Positions 26,290-34,868 of a stretch of 64,000 nucleotides of DNA are shown in pieces. A model generated the notes under the pieces. It was not told where the DNA came from, did not search any database, and saw only the letters and a list, made by a program, of their open reading frames with translations. Source of the stretch: Hyphomicrobiales bacterium (GTDB taxonomy: Bacteria > Pseudomonadota > Alphaproteobacteria > Rhizobiales > Rhizobiaceae); contig UCII01000004.1 in assembly GCA_900472485.1 (NCBI GenBank), forward strand, positions 1 through 64,000, read 5' to 3'. Made by a program: the position numbers and the translations under genes. Position 1 is the stretch's first letter. Each line of letters starts with the position of its first letter.

Positions 26290-27295
26290 GGGAAGAGGAA
26301 GGGGCAAGCGCAAGCAGCCCGGCCTGGCTTCCCGTGGTGCGGTTGCCCTTGGCAGCCTGAGCCTGCGCGGCAGCACCGCGCTGGGCGGCCTTGGCCTTCG
26401 CGGTGCGGGCGCGCTCGCCGCCGTGATCGGCAGTGCAGTCGGCCGTCATCCCGCCATTGCCGGCGGCGTCGCGCTCTTCTTCGGGGTTTTCGGTTTCGTC
26501 ACCGCCAACGCACTCTGGTATCAGACAGGCGCGCATCCATCGCCCATATTGCGCACACGCGATCCCGCGTCTCCCTACCAGATCCCTGGCCGCAAATCCT
26601 TCCTGCACGCGCAGCAGGCCGATGCCGGCAACGTCACCACCTTTCGGATAGAACGGCAGGATTCGGCCTCCGATCCTGCCACGCCACCCTCAACAGGGCA
26701 GGCCGCAAGCGCAGCCGCAGCACAGTCGTCCAACGCGCCATCGAAACTGATTGCCGATGTACAGGCCGAGCTCATCCGTCACGGCCTCTATGATGGCGCC
26801 GCCGATGGAAAGCCGGGATCGCGCACGACATCGGCCATCCTCTTCTTCCAGGAGGCGTCCGGTCTTCCGCAGACCGGCACGCCGACAACGGAGCTTCTGG
26901 CCACCCTCAAGGCCAGCAATGCCGCCGCTGCACAGCCGGCCGGCGGCAGAGCGAATGTGGCTGCCGTCCCCACCGAGCGCCCCGTCAACGTTTCCGCCAC
27001 TGTGGATGCGATCGACCCTGTCGCTGCCGCCATCCAGAATGCCGAGAAGAACATCCGGACCGGTGCTGTCGTTGCCAAAGCAACGCCGAGCGATGCGGTC
27101 AACAAGGTCAATATGGTCATGCAGATCCAGAAGGGTCTGAGCAACATCGCCTATAGCAATGTCAGCATCGACGGCGTTGCCGGCGAGCAGACGAAGGCAG
27201 CTATCCGCCGCTTCCAGAAGCACTATCGCCTGCCGGAGACCGGGGAGCCGAACATGGCGGTCCTCAAGAAGCTGCAGGATATCGGCGCGCTCTGA
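26261..27295 (+). CDS. Membrane-anchored peptidoglycan-binding domain protein
   Basis: A 344-residue protein with a basic cytoplasmic N-terminus (KRKSPKGRGRGKRKQPG), a membrane helix at residues ~66-84 (IAGGVALFFGVFGFVTANAL) and a periplasmic part carrying two PG_binding_1 repeats, one near residue 168 (VQAELIRHGLYDGAADGKPG) and one near residue 288 (QKGLSNIAYSNVSIDGVAGE). These three-helix domains bind cell-wall peptidoglycan. The gene overlaps the upstream kinase, so the two are likely co-transcribed, suggesting a link between envelope state and signalling. No hydrolase domain is fused. Confidence 0.85.
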   Translation: MAPQKRKSPKGRGRGKRKQPGLASRGAVALGSLSLRGSTALGGLGLRGAGALAAVIGSAVGRHPAIAGGVALFFGVFGFVTANALWYQTGAHPSPILRTRDPASPYQIPGRKSFLHAQQADAGNVTTFRIERQDSASDPATPPSTGQAASAAAAQSSNAPSKLIADVQAELIRHGLYDGAADGKPGSRTTSAILFFQEASGLPQTGTPTTELLATLKASNAAAAQPAGGRANVAAVPTERPVNVSATVDAIDPVAAAIQNAEKNIRTGAVVAKATPSDAVNKVNMVMQIQKGLSNIAYSNVSIDGVAGEQTKAAIRRFQKHYRLPETGEPNMAVLKKLQDIGAL

Positions 27296-27391
27296 AGCCC
27301 GCCGTACAAACCTCTGCCGCAAAGCTGGTACGACTACGCGCTGTAGGCGGCTTCAATTGCCTTGGCGGGCCTGCACCGCTATAGCTCGGGC

Positions 27392-27751
27392 ATGAGATTG
27401 CGCAGCGACATCTTTGTTTCCGCTCTTGTCCGCCGCTTGTTTGCGCGTGGCGATTTTGCCGCTGTCGAACATAAGGGCGAGGAGCAGGCCGGCGCGATCT
27501 TCATCCGCCAACGTTTCCGCGATGGATCGGAAACCCTCTATGCGCCGGCACCGCAGAGCCTGTTCGATGAGGAGGAGAGCGGGACGCGGCTCTTCGAGAT
27601 CCGCATCGAGCGGAAGGAACCGCAGGAAATCCGCGAAACCCTTGATCGCGAGCTGAAATTCGATCCTGATTTATGGATCGTCGAACTGGAAACGGACGAT
27701 ATCGGCGATATCGTCCCCTTAGCCGGTTTCCGTGCCAATCCGCTGGATTGA
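27392..27751 (+). CDS. DUF1491 family protein
   Basis: A 119-residue cytosolic protein matching DUF1491, found almost only in alphaproteobacteria. Its opening RLRSDIFVSALVRRLFARGD and the DPDLWIVELE segment near residue 96 are typical. Function unknown. The ATG at 27392 gives the family N-terminus. It lies 96 bases after the peptidoglycan-binding gene and may be in the same unit. Confidence 0.82.
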   Translation: MRLRSDIFVSALVRRLFARGDFAAVEHKGEEQAGAIFIRQRFRDGSETLYAPAPQSLFDEEESGTRLFEIRIERKEPQEIRETLDRELKFDPDLWIVELETDDIGDIVPLAGFRANPLD

Positions 27752-27758
27752 GCCGTCC

Positions 27759-28703
27759 TTATCGACGGTTTGCGATGCGCAGCGCGCGGATGGATCCCGA
27801 ATTCGGCCCGAACAGCGGTACTGCAGGACGCTGCGCCGGCTTTTCCTGCGGCAGATAGGTATAGCTGTCGGCGCGACGCCATGCCTCGACACGCGCCTGG
27901 CTCTCTTCCGAGTCGATATCATCGAGTACCAGCCATGCGCGGCTGACGCTGCCATGCCGTTCGGCCAGATGCGGATAGAGGCGCTCGAGCGAATAGACGG
28001 CATCGGCGATGCCCATGCCGAGGCTGACGAGCGTGACGGCAAGTTGTTGCCCCGAAGTGTCGAGTAGGATGCGTTCAGCAAGCCAGTAGCTGGAGGAGAG
28101 GGCATCGGCGAGCGTCGTTGCGAATTGCACCGCATCGCGCTCGCGGGCAAAGCGGACAAGCAGCGCCTCGTGCGTCTCGCTGAGGCTGCGCAGACCGAGC
28201 CGGTCGCTGTCGTCGCGGGTCAGATGACGCGCAGCCTGTTTGATCTGCTGGCGTAAGATTTCTTCGCGCGACTGCCGTTCGGTTTCCGCCGTTTCGGCTT
28301 GGAATGAAGCCGCGGCCGCCGGCTGCTCCGGCACTGTCATGCCACGGTCCGGTTCGGCCTGATGCAGGCCGACGAGCGCGTCGATGACCTTGGGAGAGAG
28401 CGACGAGCGGCGGACGATTGCCCGCGCGTGGGCGGCCCCTTGCGTGCGGGCGATAGTGATGAGCGTATCGTCATCGATCGCTTGCGAGCTTGTCAGGAAC
28501 GGAGCGGCGATGGCGATCGGCTGACAGCCGATGAACAGGGCAACGGCCTGGGGCACGGTTTCACATTGGGAGAGGGCGGCAACCGCCTGCCGCTTCGCCT
28601 CGTTCGAAGATGCCTGGAAAACGGGGGTGAAAAGCTCTGCAAACTGGCGAAGTTCCGATTTGGACGGATGGCCCATGCCTTCGAAGCTGGTGATCGTCGC
28701 CAT
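27759..28703 (-). CDS. DUF2336 family protein
   Basis: A 314-residue, largely helical cytosolic protein of the DUF2336 family, seen in alphaproteobacteria and sometimes linked to signalling kinases. Helical-repeat character is visible (SSNEAKRQAVAALSQCETV; LITIARTQGAAHARAIVRRS). No enzyme motif. The start at 28703 (MATITSFEGMGHPSKSEL) shares one base with the stop of an upstream small membrane-protein gene (TGATG), so the two are probably translationally coupled. The gene is convergent with DUF1491. Confidence 0.78.
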   Translation of the reverse strand: MATITSFEGMGHPSKSELRQFAELFTPVFQASSNEAKRQAVAALSQCETVPQAVALFIGCQPIAIAAPFLTSSQAIDDDTLITIARTQGAAHARAIVRRSSLSPKVIDALVGLHQAEPDRGMTVPEQPAAAASFQAETAETERQSREEILRQQIKQAARHLTRDDSDRLGLRSLSETHEALLVRFARERDAVQFATTLADALSSSYWLAERILLDTSGQQLAVTLVSLGMGIADAVYSLERLYPHLAERHGSVSRAWLVLDDIDSEESQARVEAWRRADSYTYLPQEKPAQRPAVPLFGPNSGSIRALRIANRR

Positions 28704-28915
28704 CAGAACCACGTCCTTCTTGCGGACAGTCGCAGGCTCTTCAAGGTCTCTAAACCGATCACGCACGCCAACACCCATACTGATACGCCGAACAAAAAAG
28801 CAGGGAGCCCGAAGGTCGACCATGGCTTCCGCTTTACTTCACTCCAGTCGGACGGAACGACTCTTTCGATAAAGAGGGCGTCCTCGATGATGACTGTCGA
28901 AACGGGTATGGACAC
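28703..28915 (-). CDS. Small single-span membrane protein coupled to DUF2336
   Basis: A 70-residue frame starting with GTG, preceded by AAGGA at about 6 bases. The first ~33 residues are soluble (SIPVSTVIIEDALFIERVV), then one hydrophobic helix at residues ~36-56 (LPAFLFGVSVWVLACVIGLE) and a short basic tail (RLSARRTWF). Its TGA overlaps the DUF2336 start by one base. I do not recognise a family; the ribosome site, the helix and the coupled stop/start support a real gene. Confidence 0.6.
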   Translation of the reverse strand: MSIPVSTVIIEDALFIERVVPSDWSEVKRKPWSTFGLPAFLFGVSVWVLACVIGLETLKSLRLSARRTWF

Positions 28916-29207
28916 GGTCGTCCTTATCTGGCTTTCGCCAAAGACTAAGGCCGGCAGGGTTAATGGTTCGTGAAAACTTTATTAAAATCCGAATAAAAAT
29001 TGCGCGTTAAGCTTGCGCGAGGTGCACAGCCGCATTTTGTCCGCATGGACGGCAGTTGGGGAGAAAGCGAGCCTGTGGAAAACCTTTCAGCGCATAGACG
29101 CCCGCAGGCAAATTCAACCTATGAGTGCTTCGACTGCAGAGGTAGTCAAAAGCAACGCTACCCGCTGCAAAAGCGGAGATCCAGTCTCTTCATGCAGATA
29201 GGATTCT

Positions 29208-29414
29208 TCAGATGCCCTTGTGCTCGCGCAAGGCTGCGAGCAGCTTTTCCGAGGTGTTGTAGCCGGATTGAAAAAGGCCTATTGCGGCCGTAGCCGCGAA
29301 CTGGGCTTCCGTACTTTTAATATCGATCCGCTTTTCCAGGCACCATCCATCTAGCGCATCGCGCAGGACGGTGACATCCTCCGGTGAAAAGACGGAGCTG
29401 CCCGTCGCATACAT
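29208..29414 (-). CDS. Small hypothetical protein, cytosolic
   Basis: A 68-residue protein with balanced composition, predicted helical (VLRDALDGWCLEKRID; SEKLLAALREHKGI at the end). The pattern LRDALDGWC...AQFAATAAIGLFQSGY looks like a conserved rhizobial small-protein family rather than random sequence, but I cannot name it. It sits alone between long non-coding stretches, reading away from the next small gene. Confidence 0.55.
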   Translation of the reverse strand: MYATGSSVFSPEDVTVLRDALDGWCLEKRIDIKSTEAQFAATAAIGLFQSGYNTSEKLLAALREHKGI

Positions 29415-29937
29415 TGATTGCCCTCGAATTACGACCTTACATTACGTTAATTTTTTGTGAGCGCAAATAATATTTGTATGACGCTTTTCTGCAACGTTGC
29501 ATTCACGCTTTCTATGTGCCCGCTAGGTCATCTGGGTAGGTAAGGTCATGATATTGCTCGATTTCAGGGCAGAAACGCGTCCCGCAATTTTTCAACGGCC
29601 GATGAAACCAAAGCCGCCGTCGCGGCGTTTATAGAGCATGACAAGTGATGCCGAGAATGACGGACGACGAGAATTAGCATTCTGTTAACTGCGATATGTC
29701 TGAATTCCGATTGAAAGCAGCCATTGGCAGAATGTGATTGATGTAAAGGCAGCATGAAAGCCGAAAATCGGTGCTCATGCCACGGTGTAAGGGAAAGGCC
29801 GTGAGAAGGCGCGAATGCCTCCATTGAAGCCCGGAGACAAAGGCTGGAATGGAGGGGAGCGCTAGCCCGCTTCAGTGGTGGGCAGGGTGAAATCAAGTCG
29901 CAGGTTCATCCGTCTCGAGACATTAATGGAGACGAGA
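29415..29937 (+). other. Non-coding region with a structured RNA candidate
   Basis: About 520 bases without a convincing gene. The left part to ~29500 is AT-rich and probably holds the promoter of the 68-residue gene. The right part can fold strongly: CACGG/CCGTG near 29775-29805; then CCTCCATT (29818-29825) pairing with AATGGAGG (29848-29855), with an inner AGCC/GGCT stem and a purine-rich CGGAGACAAA loop; then GCCC/GGGC around 29864-29884. Short strings resemble pieces of known riboswitches (GGGCAGGGTGAAAT), but no known class fits as a whole. The fold would lie in the leader of the 55-residue gene downstream. Confidence 0.4.
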
Positions 29938-30105
29938 ATGGCAAAGATCATATCTCTTTCGGATTGGCGATTGCGCCTGCCGCCGCGCGCCCAGAAAGAG
30001 CCGGTGGAGGCAAAGATACTGTTGTTCACCGGCGTGCGTTACGAGCATCTTGATACCCCAACGCATCGTCCGGGGACGGGGCCGAAGCGGGCAAAGGGAA
30101 AGTAA
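29938..30105 (+). CDS. Small basic hypothetical protein
   Basis: A 55-residue protein beginning MAKIISLSDWRLRLPPRAQ, with a middle strand-like part (AKILLFTGVRYEHLD) and a basic tail (GTGPKRAKGK). GGAG lies 10 bases before the ATG. The in-frame extension upstream lacks a ribosome site and covers the structured leader, so the shorter start is preferred. Not recognised; it resembles small rhizobial proteins with no assigned role. Confidence 0.5.
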   Translation: MAKIISLSDWRLRLPPRAQKEPVEAKILLFTGVRYEHLDTPTHRPGTGPKRAKGK

Positions 30106-30186
30106 GCGCTTCAATATATGCAAGCCAAGGGCGAGTTCGCGCCGGCCTGTCATTTGCCGCCGCAAAGATCTCAACCCCCAAAGCTA

Positions 30187-30735
30187 TCAACCATTGTCGA
30201 ATTCGTCGCAGCCGGCCTGAGAGAGAAATTCTTGCGCCGCATCATCGAAACTTCCCTGCGGCGCCATGGTGCGCAGCACCGCATAGCCTTGAGCCCGCGG
30301 CACTTCCACCAAGATCGATTGGGCAAGGGTGGGCGGGAGCGCCTTGCGTATGCCAGTCAGCTGGACAGGCGATGCAAGCAGCAAATCGAGTGCTCCGCCG
30401 ACCGATGTGCGGTCGCTCATGCTGAACACTTCATTGGATGCCGCGTCATAGATGGCAAGCGACCAGAACGGCACCTTGCCCTTCGCGGTCAAATGAACGG
30501 GCGTGTCCTCGATGTCGAAAGCGCAGATGGCCGTGCGGATGTAGGGATCGGTATTGGAAAGCCCCGCATCGTCGTCCTTGTTGTCGAGCATGTAGAAGTG
30601 GTTCTCGTCGCCCTCATCAGAGACACGCGTATAGGCGTCACGATCGGAGAAGTGCGGCAGCGACAGAATGATGATGATATGCAGCAGTACCGCACCGAAT
30701 AGGCCGGTCAGGATCGCAAAGACGAATCTAAACAT
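30187..30735 (-). CDS. DUF1254-type membrane-anchored protein
   Basis: A 182-residue protein with one N-terminal membrane helix (FVFAILTGLFGAVLLHIIII) and a periplasmic domain with the DUF1254 pattern (NTDPYIRTAICAFDIEDTPV; GKVPFWSLAIYDAASNEVFS; NDR-like SDRTSVGGALD). Two cysteines at about 89 and 177 may pair. It is the second gene of a pair; its start overlaps the DUF1214 gene end by 8 bases. In many bacteria DUF1254 and DUF1214 are parts of one polypeptide, so this is a split version. Function unknown. Confidence 0.75.
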   Translation of the reverse strand: MFRFVFAILTGLFGAVLLHIIIILSLPHFSDRDAYTRVSDEGDENHFYMLDNKDDDAGLSNTDPYIRTAICAFDIEDTPVHLTAKGKVPFWSLAIYDAASNEVFSMSDRTSVGGALDLLLASPVQLTGIRKALPPTLAQSILVEVPRAQGYAVLRTMAPQGSFDDAAQEFLSQAGCDEFDNG

Positions 30736-31315
30736 TGCCGCACCCGATCTTCTCGAGTTTCGGCATGCCAAGATCAATCAGGCCAGAATTGCTGGCCGCC
30801 GGCGAATCCAGGAGCGTCCATACCAGACGGAAATTCCCGGCCGTCGGCAGCGCAAGCCAGTTGCCCGCCTGGGCTGAGGATGAAACGGTGATGTTGAAGG
30901 TCGAATCCGGCTTGCGCAGCACCACCCAGGAATTGATGGTGGAGGGGCGGCCGGCAGCATCCTCGATCGGCCGGCCGTCATTGCCGGCGATGAAGAGGGT
31001 CCATAGTCTCGCCGGCGGCGTCTGGCCGCTGATGCGGTAGGTACAGCTCGCCGTCAATCTCGCGCCGCCATCGTCGTCGGAGGCGGTAAACACAAGCCCT
31101 TCGGCGGTGCCATAGAGCAGCCGCCCGGCACGCGCTCTATGGGATTTCGCATAAGGGTCTGCATCCGCCGTCTGCATTTCGGGGAAAGCCTGCCAGGCGC
31201 CAAGCTTGATCGCGCCGAAGCCGGAGGTGGCATCAAGCGCCAGAAGCGTGAACACGATACCGCCGCCAAAGGCGATGATAAGCGAAAGCGCAACAAGAAG
31301 GGGAACTCGGAACAC
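30728..31315 (-). CDS. DUF1214 domain protein, membrane-anchored
   Basis: A 195-residue protein with an N-terminal helix (LLVALSLIIAFGGGIVFTLL) and a periplasmic DUF1214 domain. Family motifs are DPYAKSHRARAGRLLYGTAE, ARLWTLFIAGNDGRPI, and near the end NWLALPTAGNFRLVWTLLDS. The family is associated with envelope or outer-membrane proteins but has no proven activity. First gene of the pair, probably expressed together with the DUF1254 gene by overlap. Confidence 0.8.
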   Translation of the reverse strand: MFRVPLLVALSLIIAFGGGIVFTLLALDATSGFGAIKLGAWQAFPEMQTADADPYAKSHRARAGRLLYGTAEGLVFTASDDDGGARLTASCTYRISGQTPPARLWTLFIAGNDGRPIEDAAGRPSTINSWVVLRKPDSTFNITVSSSAQAGNWLALPTAGNFRLVWTLLDSPAASNSGLIDLGMPKLEKIGCGNV

Positions 31316-31530
31316 CCTGGGATCGTCCTCGTGACAAATCAGTGTCGATTTATTCCTGATTCTGGCGGTAGGGGGAAGGGCAAGCCACTATTTACGGCTG
31401 TCTTGAGAACAATGACGAAAATTGGGAACGGCAGCGGCCATCCAAAATACCGGCTTCCGTCCTGAGGTTCGACGGCAGGTTCGCCGTCGTCATCTGCGTC
31501 GCGGCGCGGTGCATTTTCGGGGGGAGTTGA
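31316..31530. other. Intergenic region with a short hairpin
   Basis: 215 bases between the DUF1214 start and the penicillin-binding protein stop (both minus strand). A 7-bp perfect stem CGACGGC/GCCGTCG with a 6-base loop lies at 31470-31489. It may end the penicillin-binding protein transcript, though no U-tract follows. Confidence 0.3.
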
Positions 31531-33750
31531 TCACTCCGGAGCCGTCGTGCTGCGATGCTCCGCTGTCGCCACCTTTTGTGCCCCGAGCGGTGTTGCCGCC
31601 TTCAGCCTTTCCCCGATATCGCGCAGGATATTCGTGGAGTCCACCGAAAGCGAGCGCGGACGCACCAGCGGCGGCAGGCCACCACTGGCGGGGTCGGCGG
31701 GCTTCTTGGCGGCGACGGTTTGCGGCTTCTGTACCGGGAAGGGGTTGGTGATGCCCGGGATCGGCTTCAGCACGATGCCCTGATTGGCGTAATCCATGAT
31801 CTTCTTGAAGGTCATGGCCGGCAGGGTGCCGCCCGTCATGTTGTTGGTGGAGGTATAGTCGTCATTCCCGAACCAGACGGCGCAGGTGTAGTTGCCGGTA
31901 AAGCCGATGAACCAGGCGTCGCGATAGGCCTGCGTGGTGCCGGTCTTGCCGCCCACCACGATGCCGTTGTCGAGGGCTGCCTTGCGGCCGGTACCGATCA
32001 CCGGAACCTGCGTCAGCATCTGGTTCATGTAGGACGTGGCCTTTTCGCTGAGGACGCGCTTGGCCGGCTGTTCGTCGTGGCTGAAATCGTAGAGCACCTT
32101 GCCGTCATAGCCGGTGATCTGCTCGATACCGTGACGGCGCGACTGCATGCCGTTGGCCGGGAAGACCGCATAGGCCGTCGCCTGGTCGAGAACGGTCACT
32201 TCCGATGTGCCGATCGGAATCGTCTTGTCGTTGCGGATCGGCGTTTCCACGCCCATGGCCTTGGCCATGTTGCGGATCGGCTCAATGCCGAATTTCTCCT
32301 TGGCGAGCCGCACGGGGATGGTGTTGATCGATTGCGTCAGCGCCTGGGTGAGCGTCACCTTGCCTTCGTAGCGGTTCTCGTAATTATGCGGGCTCCAGTT
32401 GCCCCAGCTGATCGGCGCATCGACGATGGTGGACGTCGGCGTCATGCCGTTTTCCATCGCGACCGAGTAGGTATAGATCTTGAAGGATGAACCCGGCTGG
32501 CGCAGCGCCTTGGTCGCGCGGTTGAACTGGCTTTCGCCGTAGTCACTGCCGCCGACCATGGCGCGTACCGCGCCGCCGTTTTCGATGACGACGGAAGCGC
32601 CCTGTTTGGCCTTATAGCGCTCGCCGAACTCCATCAGACTGGATTGAACCGAATCCTCCGCCGCCTTCTGCAGCCCCATATCGATGGTGGTGCGCACGAT
32701 CAGCGAGCGTTCGGGGAACCGCGTAGCAAGCCGCTGCACCTCATCGAAGGCCCAATCGAGGAAATAGTCCGGGGATTCGATCTGGGCGCGGTCGACCACC
32801 GAAGCCGGATTGCGCCGCGCGGCGACAACCTGTCCCTCGGTCATCAGCCCGCTCTGCACGAGGTTGGACAGCACGTCATTGGCCCGCGCACGCGCCGCTG
32901 GCAGATTGACATGCGGCGCATATTTCGCCGGCGCCTTGAAGAGGCCGGCGAGCATCGCGGCTTCCGCCAGATTGACGTCGGTGATGCTCTTGCCGAAATA
33001 GAATTGCGCCGCCGCCGCTGCGCCGAACGTGCCGCCGCCCATATAGGTGCGGTCGAGATAGAGGCTTAGGATCTCCTTCTTGGAGAGATTGGCCTCGAGC
33101 CAGATCGCCAGGAAGGCTTCCTTGACCTTGCGTTCGATGGAGCGCTCGTTGCTGAGGAAGACGTTCTTGGCAAGCTGTTGCGTCAGCGTCGAGCCGCCCT
33201 GGACGACGCCGCCGGCCTGCGCATTGACGGTAACCGCGCGGAACAGGCCGATCACATCGATACCGAAATGGTCGAAGAAGCGGCGGTCCTCGGTTGCCAG
33301 TACCGCCTTGATGAAATAATCCGGTAGCTGGTCCACCGGCACCGAATTCTCGTGAATGATGCCGCGATGGCCGATGACATTGCCGTAGCGGTCGAGAAAG
33401 GTGACGGCGAAATTGCCGCGGTTGCGCCAGTCGCCCTGTGTGGCTTCGAAGGCCGGCATGGCAAGCATCAGCATGACGACGGAGCCGGCCGTCCCCAGCG
33501 TCAAGCCTTCACCGAGCAGTTCGAAAAGAATGCGTTTCCAGCCGCGAACGCGGAAACGGCGGAAGAAGATTGTGATCTCCTCCCATGCTTCGGCGAGACC
33601 GAAACCGGCATTCCATAAAGTGGAATCAATCCATGAATCGAGGCGTAAAAAGAAATAGCGCTTCCGACGCCGCGGCTTTTCGGCCCCGTTATCCCTAGGC
33701 GTCTCGGGCTCCATCTTCGGCCCGTTTTCTGGATTGGATGGGTCTTCCAC
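31531..33750 (-). CDS. Class A penicillin-binding protein (PBP1A-like bifunctional)
   Basis: A 739-residue enzyme that polymerises and cross-links peptidoglycan. A basic cytoplasmic N-terminus (~35 residues) precedes a membrane helix near residues 83-98 (LTLGTAGSVVMLMLAMPA). The glycosyltransferase domain follows, with catalytic Glu154 in LATEDRRFFDHFGID and QGGSTLTQQLAKN. The transpeptidase domain has Ser421-Ser-Phe-Lys424, Ser473-Ile-Asn475 and Lys601-Thr-Gly. A Pro/Ala-rich tail of about 60 residues ends the protein. It is divergent from the YcgN-type gene. It is similar to mrcA/pbpC-class enzymes, but I do not choose between paralogue names. Confidence 0.92.
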   Translation of the reverse strand: MEDPSNPENGPKMEPETPRDNGAEKPRRRKRYFFLRLDSWIDSTLWNAGFGLAEAWEEITIFFRRFRVRGWKRILFELLGEGLTLGTAGSVVMLMLAMPAFEATQGDWRNRGNFAVTFLDRYGNVIGHRGIIHENSVPVDQLPDYFIKAVLATEDRRFFDHFGIDVIGLFRAVTVNAQAGGVVQGGSTLTQQLAKNVFLSNERSIERKVKEAFLAIWLEANLSKKEILSLYLDRTYMGGGTFGAAAAAQFYFGKSITDVNLAEAAMLAGLFKAPAKYAPHVNLPAARARANDVLSNLVQSGLMTEGQVVAARRNPASVVDRAQIESPDYFLDWAFDEVQRLATRFPERSLIVRTTIDMGLQKAAEDSVQSSLMEFGERYKAKQGASVVIENGGAVRAMVGGSDYGESQFNRATKALRQPGSSFKIYTYSVAMENGMTPTSTIVDAPISWGNWSPHNYENRYEGKVTLTQALTQSINTIPVRLAKEKFGIEPIRNMAKAMGVETPIRNDKTIPIGTSEVTVLDQATAYAVFPANGMQSRRHGIEQITGYDGKVLYDFSHDEQPAKRVLSEKATSYMNQMLTQVPVIGTGRKAALDNGIVVGGKTGTTQAYRDAWFIGFTGNYTCAVWFGNDDYTSTNNMTGGTLPAMTFKKIMDYANQGIVLKPIPGITNPFPVQKPQTVAAKKPADPASGGLPPLVRPRSLSVDSTNILRDIGERLKAATPLGAQKVATAEHRSTTAPE

Positions 33751-33915
33751 GCTCTACTTCCCGACCACATTACTGCCGCGTGTCTCCTTGTGGCACACGC
33801 AAAGCCCATTATCTCATAGAACGGCTAATTGAATAATTGGTTGATTTAGAGAAAAGAACAAGAGACATGCATGCCGCAGCCCGAATTCCCTCTTTGGCGG
33901 GTGGCGAGGACGACG

Positions 33916-34407
33916 ATGATGACAGATGAGATACCCTTCTGGAAAAGCAAGACCCTGGCGGAGATGAGCCCGTCGGAATGGGAGAGCATTTGCGACGGCT
34001 GTGGCCTCTGTTGTCTCAACAAGCTGGAGGAGTGGGATAGCGGCGACGTCTATTTCACCTCGATCCGCTGCAAGTTGATGGATGGCGAAAGCTGTCGCTG
34101 CACAAGCTATCCGAACCGCTGGGATTTCGTGCCCGACTGCGTGCAGCTGACGCCGGAGAAAGTGCCGGAGCTGGAATGGCTGCCGCCCACCTGCGCCTAC
34201 CGCCTCGTCAATGAGGGCCGTGATCTCTATTGGTGGCATCCGCTGATCTCGGGTGATCCGGAAACGGTGCATATCGCTGGTGTTTCCGCCAGAGGGCGCA
34301 CCGTCAGCGAGAAGGATGTCGATCTTGACGATTTCGAGGATTACGTCGTCGACTGGCCGCTGACCGTCGAGGACGACATGATGCCTAATCCTCCGGCACA
34401 GTCATAG
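33916..34407 (+). CDS. YcgN/UPF0260 family cysteine-cluster protein
   Basis: A 163-residue protein of UPF0260 (YkgJ-type cysteine cluster). The N-terminal motif [20 protein letters not shown] and later [20 protein letters not shown] give at least eight conserved cysteines, likely binding metal. [14 protein letters not shown] and [14 protein letters not shown] complete the family pattern. GAGGA lies 5 bases before the ATG at 33916; the ATG at 33919 is an equally good choice. Overlaps the convergent MmcQ gene by 23 bases. Confidence 0.88.
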   Translation: MMTDEIPFWKSKTLAEMSPSEWESICDGCGLCCLNKLEEWDSGDVYFTSIRCKLMDGESCRCTSYPNRWDFVPDCVQLTPEKVPELEWLPPTCAYRLVNEGRDLYWWHPLISGDPETVHIAGVSARGRTVSEKDVDLDDFEDYVVDWPLTVEDDMMPNPPAQS

Positions 34408-34714
34408 ATTTCGGCGCTGCATTCCGCCAGGCCTGGCGCATCAGTCTTTTGACCTCTTCGTTTCCGGCATCGCGATGAAAAAGTCGTGTCCACCCCTTCA
34501 GGCCCCAACCGCCTGGTACGGCGGCGACATGTTCAGGCATGATGGTCGAAGCCATCTGCTGCTGGTCCGGCGTCAGCTTGACGACGCAGAAATCCGGTCC
34601 CCGAAGTGTCATGAAGATCTTGCCCCGAACACGAAAGTCGCGGGTTCCGAAGTGTGAGCTTTCTGTAGCCTCCGGCAGGCCAAGGGCAAGGGATATAAGG
34701 TCCTCGTCGGTCAT
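34385..34714 (-). CDS. MmcQ/YjbR family protein
   Basis: A 109-residue protein with the YjbR/CyaY-like DNA-binding fold. Typical stretches are [40 protein letters not shown] and the [11 protein letters not shown] loop. The start at 34714 gives [15 protein letters not shown], the family N-terminus. No experimentally fixed role is known for this class. Confidence 0.8.
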   Translation of the reverse strand: MTDEDLISLALGLPEATESSHFGTRDFRVRGKIFMTLRGPDFCVVKLTPDQQQMASTIMPEHVAAVPGGWGLKGWTRLFHRDAGNEEVKRLMRQAWRNAAPKSMTVPED

Positions 34715-34868
34715 GGTCGCGATGATAGCATGCCGCGCCGCCACGCGGTAAATGCCACCTGCAAGACCTGCGACGAGATGGTCCAGGCAGCGAAGGGACG
34801 GTTTGTTGAATTGCTCCCACACGCATGGTATCGCGCGATGCCCTCGCATATGCACAAGGAGCCGCCTC

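Noticed and set aside
29564..29896. A 110-codon minus-strand frame upstream of the 55-residue gene
   Set aside because: Composition is unlike neighbouring proteins, there is no ribosome site, and it overlaps the strongly structured region.
29790..29900. Possible cobalamin or FMN riboswitch (strings GGGAA, GGAGAC and GGGCAGGGTGAAAT)
   Set aside because: The conserved blocks of either class do not occur in the right order and most are missing. No B12 or riboflavin gene follows. Kept only as an unclassified structured region.
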